Assembly: GCA_026874595.1 (NCBI GenBank)
Contig: CM049314.1
Span: 33,242,229 to 33,306,228 of the forward strand
DNA: 64,000 nt
Reading direction: 5' to 3'
Source of the DNA: Sipunculus nudus
Taxonomy: Eukaryota; Annelida; Sipuncula; Golfingiida; Sipunculidae
Below the pieces are notes generated by a model that saw only the letters and a list, made by a program, of their open reading frames with translations, was not told where the DNA came from and did not search any database. The translations under genes and the position numbers were made by a program. Shown here piece by piece: positions 23,361 to 37,083 of the stretch. Within the stretch, counting starts at the first letter, position 1. Every line of letters begins with the position of its first letter.

Positions 23361-23753
23361 CACTCTATTTCCCCTTGCCACTTAATCCATGCCTCACTTC
23401 ACCCGTTCCACTCTGATTTAGGCGGATACACGTAGTCGCTTATTGACTACCTGTATTCTAGTTATTATTATTATTATTAAAGTAAAGATGGTGCTCAAAC
23501 CGGTAACAGATCATAGCCGTAGCTATGTCTGCACCGGCTCCCTTGACCATAAGTTAGAAAAACTTTGAGTATGTAATGTTAAGTTCAGGCTTTCAGGGGA
23601 GTTGACAGTATATTGTTACAGCCGTATACACTTCTTTTGATTTTTTTCAGATGCTGCCCAAAATGCACCAAAAAAATTAAAAAAAAAAAAATTTGGAAAA
23701 GGCTGATGATCAGATGCGTTTTTGACATATAGGTGATATGTTCATATATATCT

Positions 23754-24480
23754 CATAGTGTAGATGGAAATCCAGTTCAGTTCTTAACTCAGCTGGTAAA
23801 CTTCCAGTTGAGATGGGAATACCATCGAAACAGTGGAGATGTGGATTCCAATCTCAAGTGGTTAACATTGGAATATCCCGTTATAAACCAGTTAACACAT
23901 GTTAACCAGTTAAACAGTTAACCAGTTTACTTTGGGATATCATGAAATACAACCTTCACTTTAGAATATCTACTTATTATAGTTTAGATGTAATTAAGTG
24001 AAACAGTCGGTTTTAGAATATCCTGCAAGACACTAGTCAAAAGTATAATATATAAACTATTTTTTTAAATATTTTTTTCTCCTATTTACATTTCCCATTC
24101 TCATACTTTATATAATGCCATAGAATGAATTTCATAATGTTCATAGTTATTATAACAAAAACAATTTGGTAATAAAGTGTAATACAACAAAACAGTTGCC
24201 TCCTCTAGATATTCACAAGTATTTCAGGAAATCAAAAAGTAAATGGCTTCACTTCTGGATATGCCGATGTAAACTTGTGTACATTAGAATGTGCCAGTGC
24301 CAACTAGTTGAGATTGAAATAACAGTGACTATTCCAATCTCAGCCATTTAGATAAGAATTCCAACCTTAACTGGAAGTTTGCCAGTTTAGATGGGAATTC
24401 TCATCTCAGCTAGTTGACATTAAAATAAACATCTCCACTAGTTGTGTTCCAAACTCAACTGGATTCCCATCTGCACTGTG
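23754..24480. repeat. Foldback/MITE-like element
   Basis: The left end is CATAGTGTAGATGGAAATCC AGTT and the right end is its inverse (ACTGGATTCCCATCTGCACTG). The arms extend about 200 bp with scattered matches (AACTTCCAGTT, GAGATGGGAAT, GGATTCCAATCTCAA). The left arm also contains internal repeats of CCAGTTAAC (23889-23926). The centre is AT-rich and noncoding. Confidence 0.65.
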
Positions 24481-25480
24481 ACTAACACATATATAGTGTT
24501 CATATTGATTAAATTTTTCATTATTCAATTTATGGGAAGAGCTTTTTACTTTTTAAGACATTAACTATTAAGGGTCGCATTTTGATAAGCACTTTATAAT
24601 TACCATTACTTGTTCAATAACTCACTGTTCAGTCAAAAATTTTCGGCTCATATTTACACAACAAATTTAAAATTGAGAACTATTTTAACAGTTGTCATAA
24701 ATCAATAGACCGTTTTTTTTTAAATTTTGCAGAACATTTTCATCTTCTGTTCAGGATCACAAGCAGAAGTAAGTGACATGTTATTTGGATGCATATAGAT
24801 CATTACATGTATCAATAGCGATGTTTTATGGAAATTTGAAAAAAATGTAAAACCATTGTTTTTAAATTTTTGAGGTCTAAACCATATTATGAATTTTGAG
24901 CCCTATAGCAAGACTTTGAAAAATTCATGTCATTTTCGAAAATGAAAGGGGACAGCATTACCTTGTTGGGCTTTTTTGGCAGAAGCTTTTTCTTTTAATG
25001 ATTTAGAGATTAGCAACAAGTCTTAAAACATAGTCAATACATGTAGCTCCAGCAAATAATATGGTATTATGTAGTAACTGCAGCATTTGTGTGCTGATTA
25101 AGCTTTTTAGTAGGTTTTCAGCTGATTAGCATGTCACAGGGGACATTCAGAAATTACATCAACATGTAACATTAGGGCCTCATGTTGACTCTGGATCTTT
25201 CCACAGCTATCTGCAAATAGCAGCATCAGAAAGGGCATGTTCTAAGCTTTCTGTTGATGAATAGAACATGCACTTTGTCATTCAGCAGAGGCAACAGTGT
25301 TAGCTTTTTGTCAGAAAACCTGATATGTTGTGAAAATGGACCATGTGACTTACACACAATTTAATAATATTGCTGCAGTATCTTAACAACTAATGCAGTC
25401 ATCACCATGATTCTTGAAATTCATAATGGTCATAGAGTGCTTTGTCAGTTCATGTAGGGTGGTGGCGCCACATGTTTTGA
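24481..25480. other. Unassigned intergenic stretch
   Basis: I see no gene. The last 120 bp (with GGTGGCGCCAC at 25461) are a diverged family B-like unit. Confidence 0.4.
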
Positions 25481-25800
25481 TGCCTCATAGTTTTACCCAT
25501 GTCCGTCATTCCATCCATCATAAATCGATTAATTGTATAATGGTAGATTTATTTTTCCGCAATGCCTGCTTATATTGTCCTGATTTTTTGCTGGGGGTGC
25601 ATAATGACCACTAACAAGTCAGTTTTGAATTTCGTATCTGTTGTCCTATTTTTGACCATACAAAGACTTACAGGTTTCCCAAAATATGCCAAAAAAAAAA
25701 ATAAAATTTGACTGTTTTCTGCTTTGTGGGTATATAATGACCGGTTACATGTATAAAGTTTGCATTTCATCCAGGTTCACCTAGTTATGGTGTTATCATG
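25481..25800 (+). repeat. Family C fragment
   Basis: 'agttttacccatgtccgtcattcc' and 'ccgcaatgcctgcttatattg' match the family C start and unit at 16740-16850. The stem-loop ends are missing. Confidence 0.6.
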
Positions 25801-25952
25801 GATCCAGATTATTTTATATAATTTCATATTAACTTCAGCATTGGTCTTTATTAACTATACATTTGACTCCACATTTCAAGTGAGCGTGAAAAAGACTGAA
25901 GATCTTTGTTAGCTTTGTCTACGACAGAAGACAGGTGGTGCCACCATCTGTC

Positions 25953-26460
25953 ATTTTTAGCGAACCTGTGAGCTTATGCGATGGTGTGGCGTTGTCCGTC
26001 GTCTGTACGTTAACCCATACTATCTTGAAAACGGCAAGAGGTAGCATCATGAAATTTTATGCAAAAAATTAGTCATCTAAAAAACTATATCGGATTTTGC
26101 TTATTTTTTTGGCTAACTACATTTTCTTAGATTTTATAGGGAAAAAGCTAAAAAAGCTTTAAAAATCTTCTTCTCCGAAAATGTTCAGCCAAATTGTCCA
26201 ATATTTCACAGAAATGATCCCTGGAACAATCTTTCTCAAGTTTGTTCGAATGGTTTATGTTCGGTGATTTTTGGCCGAGTTACAGGAAGTTGAACTTAGT
26301 CATCTGTCCAAAAAATCATAGTAAAATTACAATCTCAGAAATGGCTGGTGCTATCATCACCAAATTTTATGCCAATGTTGTTTACATGAGACATATCTGA
26401 AATTTAGGTATTGGTGGCGCCACCTGCATTGGCCTTTTTTGTACGGGGATCATCAGTGCC
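25953..26460 (+). repeat. Family E element copy
   Basis: It starts TTTTTAGCGAACCTGTGAGC and carries the same body as the copy at 21466, with GGTGGCGCCACC at 26413. More diverged units ('cagaaatgattctagg', 'gttcaaatggt') continue to about 26990. Confidence 0.65.
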
Positions 26461-27328
26461 TGTATCAAACTGATAGCTACAAAAAACTTCTTCTCTGAAA
26501 CCATATGGCCAAATAGTTTAATATCGCACAGAAATGATTCTAGGGTAGTGCTTTCTGAAGTTTGTTCAAATGGTCTCAGTTCAGTGACTTTTGGCTGAGT
26601 TATGGAAAGCTGAATTTAGTCATATGCTGTAACAGCCCATTTTAGCTCAGTGGCTACAAAGATCTTCTCCTCAAAAACCACTGGGCCAAATTCTTAAATT
26701 TCACACATTAATTATCCTTAGATGTTGATAATTCAAGTTTGTTCAAATGGTTTTGGTTCAGTGATTTTTGGCTGAGTTATGGGAAGCTTAACTTAGCCAT
26801 TTTGCTGTATTTTCCCATATGAGTTATAAACCTGTCAAACTTTTTTGACTGACGCTACTGAGGCCAATTTGTTTATTATTTTATAAGAATAATCCCCTGA
26901 AAAAAATCTTATAATAATTGTCTTTTATGGTTCCAAAGAATTAATTTTGGCTGAATTATAAAGATTGAATTGAGTCATTTTACCATATATGTTAGCTGTG
27001 TGAAGCAGATACATCTAGATTGGCACCAGTTTATCAGCATTTATTACATCATGCCTCCAGACATTTAGATTTCAGGTTATCTATTGTTAATATTGACAAG
27101 AATGTTTTTAAAAGCTTTTTAAAAAATGTAGATGTATGATTTTTAGATATTTCTCATGCCAGGCAATGTTTATAATCACAGGTATACAGCTGTCTATGGG
27201 TATATAAAGACGGCTGTACATGGATTATAAATAATTGGTATCCATAGTCAAATTACTTCAAGATTTTGCCATCAGTGAGATGTATCTGTATTACAATTTT
27301 GCATTCAATATGCATCTGTAATAATTTT

Positions 27329-27800
27329 TAGGGAACCTGTGAGCTAATGCGATGGTGTGGCGGCATTTGTCTTCTGTACGATAACCTATATTATTTTGAA
27401 AATGATTGTAGCTAGTTAATGAAATTTAATGCAAAAAATTAGCCATCTCAAAAACTCAACTTAAAACTTAAATTTTATAGAGAAAAAGCTAAAAAAAACC
27501 TTTAAAACCTTCTCCTCCGAAACACTCAAGCCAAATTGTTCAATATTTCACAGAAATAATCTTTTATACCATCTCCCTCAATTTTGTTCCAATGGTAAAG
27601 TTTGGTGAATTTTGGCCGAGTAACAGGAAGTTGAACTTAGTCATCTGTCTAAAAAAAACATACTAAAATGACAGTCTCAGAAATGGCCGGAGCTATCATC
27701 ACCAAATTTTTTGCCAGTGTTGGTCACATGAGTCATATATGAAATTCAGGTATTGGTGGCGCCACCTGCATTGACCTTTTTTTGGACGGGGGTCATTGGT
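27329..27800 (+). repeat. Family E element copy
   Basis: It starts TTTTTAGGGAACCTGTGAGC and has the family body, with GGTGGCGCCACC at 27755. Confidence 0.65.
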
Positions 27801-27899
27801 CATCTTTTATTATTCTAGATATTTTGATAAAAAGTTTATGAATATGAATAATAAAAGAATTTTAGCTGAAGTCTTTCAGTATGTGTTAACAGATTTACC

Positions 27900-28480
27900 A
27901 ACAGGCCAAGATTGAATCCGTATCTTTAAATAGGTTGAGAAACTGCCAACTGTTTCAGATTTGGCAACAGATCAAGAGTTTATTCAGTGCAGCCAGATGT
28001 AGGTCAAGAGTTCAATCAGTGCAGCCAAGCACAAGGCATGTGATCACCTCATGGGTGACATGTGAACACCTCATGGGCACCATGTGATCACTTCATGGGT
28101 GTCAAGCCCCTCAAGGCAGGGCCCCTGCATGAGCTTATGCAATGGTGTGGCTACTATTTCAGATTTGGCAACAGGCTAGAGGTAAGTCTGGATCTATTTA
28201 TAGTTTAGCAGACTGCCAACTGTATCAGATTAGGCAACAGGTCAAGAGTTCACTCAGTGCAGCCAGGTATGGGTCAGGAGTTTACTCAGTGCAGTAGCTG
28301 CATTCTATTTATAGCTTTGGCAGACTGCCAACTGTGTCAGATTATGCAACAGGTCAAGAGTTCACTCAGTGCAGCCAGGTACAGGTCAAAAGTTCACTCA
28401 GTCTAGCCAGGTGCAGGTATTGAGTTCACTCAGTGCAGTAGCCTGAGCAAGCAATTTGTCACAGTTCACTCGGGGCAACA
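27900..28480 (+). repeat. Local tandem repeats, including a 22-bp x 3 array
   Basis: Phrases 'ggtcaagagttcactcagtg' with 'cagccaggt', and 'cagactgccaactgt', recur at irregular intervals. At 28037-28102 a 22-bp unit, CATGTGATCACCTCATGGGTGA, is repeated three times with few changes. Confidence 0.7.
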
Positions 28481-28499
28481 GCCTTTCTCACCTAAGCCT

Positions 28500-29410
28500 G
28501 TTCAGCCCCATGCATCAGACTCAAGGTAAGTTTGATGTATTGGCCTAATATTTTGACCTGTCTATGTGTCTTTGATGGCTTTCTCGCTCACCAGATAGGT
28601 GTCCCCACCTACAATGACTTTTGCACAGTGTGTGTCCCGGCGTTTTTCTCAGGAGGGGTTTGATATATCAGTCTGAAATTGGGCATATGTATATATCTCT
28701 GATAGCCTTGTTGTATACAAGACTGGTGGTGCCAGCTACAATCTTTTTAGTGTCGTGTGCACCCATGCCAGAATTTCAGCAGTGATGTTTGTGTAATTGT
28801 TTCTTATTCAAAATGTTTAGTACTTGCATCGTTCATATACATGAAAAGTAATGGTCCAGCATTGAAGCATTATACCTGGTGTATTTCCCAATGCACAGGT
28901 TAGCATTAGGCCTGTAGGCCTTGTTTTGTTTTTGTGTCTCTTTAAACCCCATTGGACAGTACTGTCAGCATTATAAGTTTAAAATTAATGGAGAGATTTT
29001 TGTTGTATTATGCATATATATGTTATTGAATGAGGTATATTTAAAATGGGGTCGTGACCTTCATATGAGAGTGGCCTTGACATAGAATATACACGTATTA
29101 GATGAAAACAATTGTTTCTCCGGTTGGTAGATTGAGGAACCCAAGGTCCCTTACCAAGTGTCATTAAACGCTGTTGAAGAGGGGTGCCTATTCTAAAGGG
29201 GGGGGGGGGGGTTCTAGTTTTGATATGCTGAAGGTAGGTTCATTAATCTGTTTTTCTTATATTTCAAATTTATAAACACAGACAGAACGTCCGTTTACAA
29301 GTGTTTAAATTGTTAAGTTTAATGGGGATATCATGTACAAAAAATTGGGATTCTCATGATAGCATTCCTGTTGAGAATGTGTTCGTAGCCAGCTGAGCGT
29401 CACTTGTTTT
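28500..29410 (+). repeat. Fragments of families D and B
   Basis: 28936-29222 matches family D ('attggacagtactgtcagca', 'ggggtcgtgacc', then 'gcctattctaaa' plus a G run). 29391-29411 (CAGCTGAGCGTCACTTGTTTT) is a family B 3' end lacking its palindrome. Confidence 0.5.
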
Positions 29411-29411
29411 C

Positions 29412-30845
29412 TCAATTTTTATATATTTACAATTACATAAAGACTTTTTGGTATTCGTTTTTATGGCTTCAGTTTTACGGGTGTACCACATACAAAATTT
29501 GCAATTCGGGGGATATTATTATTTTCAAAATGTTTAATGTATTTTTGAAATTATGAAATATTTTTGAAAAAAGAAAGTATAAAGAAGGGTGAGCGGCATG
29601 TCTCCTGGTTCACTTTTTTAACTGCAGTTGGTCACCTATGAACAGGTTTAGGTCAATTACATGAAATTTGTTACATGTAATTGAGTGCAGATATCTTAGT
29701 AAATGCCTTTTATTTGCAATTGGCACGTCTAAACAAAAAGGGTATTTGTGCTGTTTTATACCCGCAAAAAATTTACTTGCAAATTGAAATACTAACACGT
29801 CATTACGAAATGCAACCCGGAAACACTCCTGAACACGTCGGAAAAGTCATGCATACCAAGTGAGACATTTTATTCCGTGAACTGACCAGAGCTCGTTTTC
29901 TGTTGGTTGGTTACTAGTTTTCTACATGGTACATACTGTGTGCACACATAGGTCATTGTCAATATAATTTTACTTCTAAATTTTCAAAGTGGATGCAATA
30001 TAGTACTTTTTCTTTTGCATGTATTTTATTTATTATTCATAATAATGGAACAAACGGAACAGTTGCCGCTTTTATTCCCATATTCATTGAAGGACAAAAG
30101 TACACTTTTTGATATCAAGTACAGACTCATCTGCTTTTACTTGTATTCAAATAGACCTATAAATGTCTTAACCTGTACTCATCAAAAGCTAACTTTCTTG
30201 TACTTAGTACAGACACACTGTACTTAACCGAATCTGCAGCTATACATATATATAGTGGTAATTAAAACATTTTAAACCGAGAATTAAACGATTATATAGT
30301 TTTAATGGTGGTGTAAAAGAGTATCAGCACAATTTAAAGAGTTTATGGGGAAATATGATTTCGATGTTGAAGGAAGTCAAGCAAAAGTATTGTTTAGGCC
30401 AAAAAAAAAAAAATAAAATTTTTAGTTGGATTTTCAATAGAAGCTTACCAATTTTGAGCAGCAGCCGCTTGGACATTTCTTTCAAGAAGATAAAATCATA
30501 TAATTTCCTTTGTTATGTAATGTTTTTACTTGTTTAGCAAAATAAATCTGTTATTATCATGATTTTCCCTTATCGTTTGACATTTTTATTGAAACATACC
30601 AAAAAAATAAAAATAAAAAAAAGCCCGCCCGCTTTGATTTATGAAAAAAGTGCCCGAGAATCATACTTTGTTTTTTTTATTTTGGCCTTATATAAGTTTA
30701 ATTTACATGCATATGCAAAGAATAATATGTAATATTTATTTATCACTTATCATATACATATTATTCTTGAGTATAACAAAACACTTTGTCAATATGATAA
30801 CAAATTTGAGATAAAACTTTTTTTGTCACAGGTAATGACGATCAA
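29412..30845. other. AT-rich intergenic stretch
   Basis: I see no gene, RNA or repeat ends. Open frames of 60-70 codons have no recognisable features. Confidence 0.4.
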
Positions 30846-31036
30846 TGTGACAGGAAGAGGGAAGAGAAGGAGTAGGGATGGGATGAGAAGACGGGGGGGG
30901 GGGGGGCAGGGAGGTTGAGCTGAGAGAGATGGAGGGCAAGGAGGTGATGGGGAAGAGGGTGTAAGGGATAGGGGTGGAGGAGAGAGGGAGAGGAGGAAGA
31001 AGGAGAGGGAGAGGAGGAAGAGGAGGGGGAAGAGGC
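30846..31036 (+). repeat. Polypurine tract
   Basis: About 190 bp almost entirely of G and A on the plus strand, including a G run at about 30892-30906. The Pro/Ser-rich minus-strand frames are its translation and are not a gene. Confidence 0.9.
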
Positions 31037-31746
31037 CAGGCAAACTGATAAAATCAACAAAAATAAGATTATTAAACGTACTCACATATTTATTATTTTG
31101 TTTTATGGTGCATATGTAGGGGAGAGTGATGTAATGTTTACCTATAGAAAGAAGAAAGATTAGGATGTTCACGGTGTCTTTACAATTTGCGTTTGAACCT
31201 GAGTTAGAGGGTTTTGTCTGTTTTTGTGATATATGTTTGATGATACAATGTTTATGTAAACAAAGTATAATGAATTTATGTAAAAAATTATGTCATGCAT
31301 GTTTTATTGTTTGTGAAGTACTGTAAGATTGTTTTGTTGTGTAATAAAAAAAATGGATACAACATGGTTAACAGACTTACAGAAAGGGGACAAAGCAAAA
31401 TTTATTTATTTTTTAAACTTAGACATTGTATGGTCCCATATTTAAAAGATACGACAGAGAACAAATGTAACAACATATGATGTGTGTTGCCTACAAAACT
31501 GTGGTGTGCAGAATGATTAAACGTAAAAAAAAACAAAGTGTGTAACAAAAACCAAATTTATGACGATTGACACCAAAAAATGCGTACTGAAAATGTGAAA
31601 ATTTGGGGAACAGATGACTTAAGGGGTTATGAAGAAGATAGAGCGGAAAACAATCTTTCTACCTTTGATCCACCACATTGAATGCGTCTTCCAATATGCT
31701 TGGTTATGTGTGGCTTTACTAATAAAAGTCTTGTTGTACGACGTCT

Positions 31747-31792
31747 CTTAAGGTCTGTTTCCATGTGCGCGTATATGCGTGAACTGGCAGAC

Positions 31793-31842
<50 letters not shown>

Positions 31843-32019
31843 TGGATCAAGCAGGCCTTCCACACAAAAATGGTGAAATGACGTCATTTTACCCTGAGTT
31901 CACGCAGACCCTATGCGTGATCACGCATATACGCTGACGGACTTATGGAAACACGGCCCCAGTTACAAAATCATATGAGCGATTTTTTACGCATAAACGA
32001 GCACATGGAAAAGCTACTT
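31747..32019. repeat. Inverted-repeat element with (TA)n core
   Basis: GTTTCCATGTGCGCGTATAT and GCGTGAAC on the left (from about 31755) are mirrored on the right by ACGCATATACGC and by ACGCATAAACGAGCACATGG AAA (to about 32010). TTAA precedes the left end and TTTA the right, hinting at a TTAA-type insertion. (TA)n lies at 31793-31838. Confidence 0.45.
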
Positions 32020-33697
32020 TAGTCATCTGCTAGGCTGGAATTACAACTACAACACTTTGAAGAGTAATTTTGTAGCTAAACAGAAAATGTACACTTTATA
32101 GTCGCTTGCAAAGAGGATAAAATATGTCTTTGCCTGTATTTCAACTCTCTTGGAAGGGTTATCTGTACAATGCATCACAATTTCCATGCTGTAGTGCAAT
32201 TCTGCATTCAACGGTACCATCGGAGGGAATCAACATCTCTGCATCCATTTTGCAGGTAATTTTGGAACATAGGTTCTAGCACTTGTTAAGCGACAACTGT
32301 AAGGTCTGTGCTCAATGGTAATTTTCTTCCATACAACTATATGTGGATTGCTGTTATCACATAAATAAAGAAACGTGCCTCTTCCGTTTCATTCACTTCC
32401 ATATGCAGTGTGTTGAACTTAATTTATGGGCATTTTTCACTGTTATACTTTATGTCCATTGTATCAAAAGCGAAAAAAGTTGGCAGAATGTAACCTCATC
32501 GTTTGTAACTCAACCTCAGTACGTCAGTTGCCAATTCGATGAAAATCACACTTTCTCCTTCACTAAAAACTACAAAGTTTCGTAAGTGGTTGCCATAAAT
32601 ATTCACAGCTTCAGTCTTTGAATGGACTGATCTTTTTCGTTGTGCATTGTAAATTATTAGACTTTCATAAATGGGAGTCTAAATCGCAGCTTTTCAATGT
32701 TCTAAACAACATTCTTGTGTGTAATATAGCAACATTTAACATGACAAAAATTACTTGTTTCCAACATTATCACTAGGAGGCAGCACAAGACGACACCATG
32801 CACTCATAGTAAAAGCAATGCGTCTCGGACTATCTTGTTCAACTTATTGTTTTGCAGTGTTATCATGTAACAGTGTCTGCAAGTATGTTAACCAAAAATT
32901 CGGAAAATTCGGTAGGTGTAACTTATATTTTTATGTGGGTGTAGAGTGAAGACAAATTATATATGTTAATGGAATCTTGTAAAAAATGATCAGAAGAACT
33001 TCCAACTTTGTGCTTCATGTTATATTCATCATTGAACTCTCACTTTAAAACAGGCACCTTTTGACATATAATATAACTTTATAAAACTTAGGGTCAATGT
33101 TTGCCCAATTGGACAACTGCCAAAACGTCATTTCCGCATTGGAATGGGTGGTCTGTTGACATTATCTAATGCACTTATTAAGTTAAGAAGTAGATGAAAG
33201 GAGAGGGTCAAAACTCCACCTTTTTCAACTGAAGCAAGCTTTTTTTATATTCCAAATGTGCCCAAAGAGGATCATTTCCCATGTATCCAATAGATCTTGA
33301 GAAACTGACTTTTATTCCTCGAAGCGGCTATTGCAGCGCCATCTATCAGGAACTACGTGACCTATTCAAATGCACTGGTATATGTTGAACATTGTAAAGC
33401 TGATCGAGGTAGGTATCAAGGTTATTCTGTATGATGTTCCGAAGGTGGTATTCCTCTTCCTTTGTGTCCACTGCCGCAAGGTCACTTTAAATTGCTTGCA
33501 AATGGAACTTAATTAACCCCAAGGTCGTTTCTCGAGAAATATTCTATACAGGTAGCAGTGTCATTCCTGTCCCATGTCAAAACGGTCCCAAAGTGGCCGG
33601 GACATTATTGAAAAGAAAGAAAGCCATCGTATGAAAGAAGTAATCGCTTCTGTCGCTTAATCTCATATGTGATTAAACTGATTACTGTTTTACATGC
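32020..33697. other. Unassigned intergenic stretch
   Basis: Mostly unique-looking sequence without splice-framed coding potential. The two 64-80 codon frames (32343-32585, 32755-32949) show no motif. Confidence 0.4.
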
Positions 33698-33699
33698 AT

Positions 33700-35551
33700 T
33701 TTTAACTCAGCTGACTATAAGTCATCTGAGCTATAGTCGTCGTCCGGCCGTTAACAGGGCACGTTTTAAAACCGTTGGACTTACGAATCCAAAATTTCGC
33801 ATTCCATTACATGTCCCCAAAATCTCCTACCATACTGAAAATTGGGTCATTAGGACTTCGTTCCTTCGAGATATTAAGGAAAAACCTCCGTTTTCCATAA
33901 AAAAAAGCCATTGTTACACTTCAAGGCTGCCTAATATCAAAACAACTGATCTGTTTTTGATCATATTTAGTATTCATATTCTTCCATACATTTTCTATGA
34001 GCATATAAAAAATTAGGTCAGTATTGGGTATTATTTTGAAGTTATGGGCCCAAATATAATGCAATTTTTAAAAAATCAGGCAATATATTTACTCACCTAA
34101 CATGAGAATTGCTGAAGCTAGAGACTTTTTTTCAGGAAGATAACTTTATTTAATCAAGATTCAATTGTTTAACCAAAATTAGATCTAAATTTTGCAATTT
34201 TTTTCAAGTTATGAGCATAAATGAAAAATCAATACCTTAAATTTTGTCCAACTTTGGCAATGGCACGTGTTTTCCCTGAAAGTACTGTTGATTTAATTTT
34301 CACAGCATATGTACATAATGATTTAATCTTTTAAAATCTGCGATTTCAAAGGAATTGATTGAAAAGAGTAGCTTTTATTTAAGTTTTCATACACCATGTC
34401 AAGTGTTGTTTACATCTGGCCCACCTAGTAACACAGCCTTCACTTGCATTATGTAACCCACCCCAGGCAGCTTGCCTTGGCTCAGCTTGGCCACTACTAG
34501 CAGGCTTCCCCTCTTCCCTGCACCGCCCCCCCCCCCCCCCCCCCTCGATGGTGCATTAACTAGAATGTTATAATTTTCTGTATTTTATTTTATTCTTGGC
34601 TATGCTACATTTTAGATTTTGTATTGTACCACCAGGGTTACAATGATTAAAGTGCACATTTAATTGTGTCCACAAAGTGGTGTATTGCCATGAAAGTGTG
34701 GATGTTTATCAGATAAGTAATTCCTTACTTCAGAAGAGTAAAAACTTCACCAGGTGTGAAATTGACTATTAATCCCAGTAATAAATTATAGCTGAGATAG
34801 TAATTAGCACAATGATATTGTTTGTCCCTCATTCAACCAACAGTGTGTATATTTTATTTGAAAAGATGTTTTTATTTTATCAAATATACTGAATCTTTTA
34901 TTTCATTTCGGTGAATAAAATTAAGCATGTACTGAAAACTCCAATGTGCAAAACATTTAAATAGTGATTCAAGGAATAATCTTGTAGATGCCATGTTTTA
35001 ATTCAGTTTAAACATTTGTGATTTAAAAATAATAAAATATATGTGTATGCATAATATGACCCAATATGAGCTACACTCAGGATATATAATGATTGCAACT
35101 TAGAATTCTAATATTTTGACTTATATTTTAAGGGTTTTTTATAACAAATTGATAAAACTTGTAAATAAAAAAAATGAATCGGATAAAAAACTATTAATGG
35201 AAAAAGTGGATATGCTAAAAAAAATAGGCTTATATATAAACTTAAATGCATTATTCCCTTGATAGTGAAATAAAGGTATTAGTCCATTCTGTCCACTTGT
35301 CTGTCCGTCTGTAAATTTTTCATATGCATCACACTATCTCCAAACTTTTACTATTTTTCTACATGACAGTCTTGTCAGAGTATTAGCTTGCAACCATATA
35401 TTTAGAATTTTAATATAACCAATTAGGAGGGCCCCTTTCCTCTTATGTTCTCATATGCTTTTATAAATGAAAAACATTTACAATAGAATATTTTGCATTT
35501 GCAAAAATTTCAAACTTCAGCTGAGCGCCGTGACCCATGGGTCCCTTGTTA
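33700..35551 (+). repeat. Full-length family B2 element
   Basis: The 5' end is TTTTTAACTCAGCTGAC with the CTGAGCT stem, then 'gtcgtccggccgttaacagg'. The 3' end is CAGCTGAGCGCCGTGACCCA then TGGGTCCCTTGTT, with the palindrome GACCCATGGGTC. At about 1.85 kb it is the only copy here with both ends and no obvious interruption. A C run lies at about 34528-34545. Confidence 0.75.
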
Positions 35552-36282
35552 ATATAAGAATCTTCATCAGATCTGTGGCAGCTATAGCTAGTTTCATAAA
35601 CCTCGATTCAGCGAGTCCCACTGGCGTCTAATACATGAATGATGAATAAGACAATTGGACCAGTCAATGACTCGCGTTTAATTGTTTAACGCGGACGTCT
35701 GGTGCGGTGTTTCGATCAAACATTTAGCATTACCGGAAGGTCATAAGAAGCATAAGCCACAGGAAGAATCTTACCAATCACTTAAAGCCATATATGCCTT
35801 TCCCGTTTCTGGCTCATGTGTTCATGGCCTGTGAAAAGTGTGGTTCCATTTAATTGGCGCCATGGCAGCTGAGATTACCGACCATCACTTGCAGGTCTTT
35901 TCATTTTTCATGAAATAGACACAAGAGAGGCGCGTTAAATCAAGGTCTGCGAAAGCGCAGATAGCTGCCTCAGACCTGATAGTATGAAGATATGTATAGC
36001 AAAGAAAAAAATTATAGAAATTTAGAGTACATATATAAGAAAGGCATTCTGAATCTAATACTTATACAAGGAATTGGGTTCACCTTTGTTCGCAGTGTTC
36101 TCGAGAACCGCGTTGAGCACGATACTATGCATGTGAAACCTCATTTTATAAGGTTATTGTTCCTGCAGTGTCCTCGGCGATATGAGAATAAATCATTTTT
36201 AATGTACACATCATTCTGAGTGATTTTGCATTTTTTTCATATGATCTTCATGGAATTCAGTTTCCAACGAAAACAGACAACT
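35552..36282. other. Unassigned intergenic stretch
   Basis: It has more CpG than its surroundings at 35640-35960. No gene is supported. Confidence 0.35.
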
Positions 36283-36499
36283 CAGAAGCGGATCCAGAGG
36301 GGGGGGGGGGGTCCAGGGGGTCCGGACCCCCCCCCCCCTTTTTTTCACCCGAAGCAACCTTTTTTAAGGGGTTTTAGACGTAATTTTGCGCCCTGGACCC
36401 CCCCCCCCCCTTTTCCAGGCCTGATGGCCTTTTTTTTTAGGAATTTCATTAGTCCTCCTGGGTTGGACCCCCCTTTCCTAAATCCTGGATCCGCCCCTG
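36283..36499 (+). repeat. Complete GCGGATCC-type MITE, 217 bp
   Basis: The terminal inverted repeats are CAGAAGCGGATCCAG and CCTGGATCCGCCCCTG. The interior alternates G- and C-runs with Ts and includes GTTGGACCCCCC. The CAG..CTG ends suggest a DNA-transposon derivative; the superfamily is not determined. Confidence 0.75.
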
Positions 36500-37043
36500 G
36501 AACTGCCTTCGGCAAAGACCGGATTGTCTGTGCGGTCCAATGCAGCGCAGGATTAAGGACTACATGCAAATGAATAACCCAATTAAGCTTTCAGAGAGGG
36601 ATATACGCATGTTTGGCCTTAATAATTACATTTGACTCAGGCTCTGACCCACGTGCATGGTCAGTAACTGATGAAAACGCATAACTCTCGCTTTATGAAA
36701 AGGAGGGGTTCAACCCAGGGGAATGAATGACAAGACCTAATACAAGGTCCTCGTTTCCAGAAAAAGGGCTGGGGTGGGGGTTTCCAGGACTCCAAATTGG
36801 TTCTGATACGATAAAAAAAAACGGTTCCGATTTGACTTTGGTCCGCTTCTGCTACTAACGAGGTATTCATATTCTCGTTTTATTCTTCAGGAACAGTTTC
36901 CTTCCGTGAAACGTACATTACATTCAGCCGTCCTGTCTTCCTCGCATCAACCTATTCTTTATACGTCCAATAATAGTAACCAGTCAAAGATCATCAAAAA
37001 CCTGAATGCCCCCGCGTCATATTTCGGTTCGCAAATGTAAACA

Positions 37044-37083
<40 letters not shown>

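Noticed and set aside
30789-31172. 127-codon Pro/Ser-rich minus-strand frame
   Set aside because: Translation of the polypurine tract.
35862-35894. Possible tiny first coding exon (MAAEITDHHLQ) in a strong GCCATGG context followed by GT
   Set aside because: The donor (CAG|GTCTTT) is weak, the frame stops after 18 codons if unspliced, and no matching downstream exon could be found.
36220-36573. 117-codon Pro/Gly-rich frame
   Set aside because: It crosses the 217-bp GCGGATCC MITE with its G and C runs.
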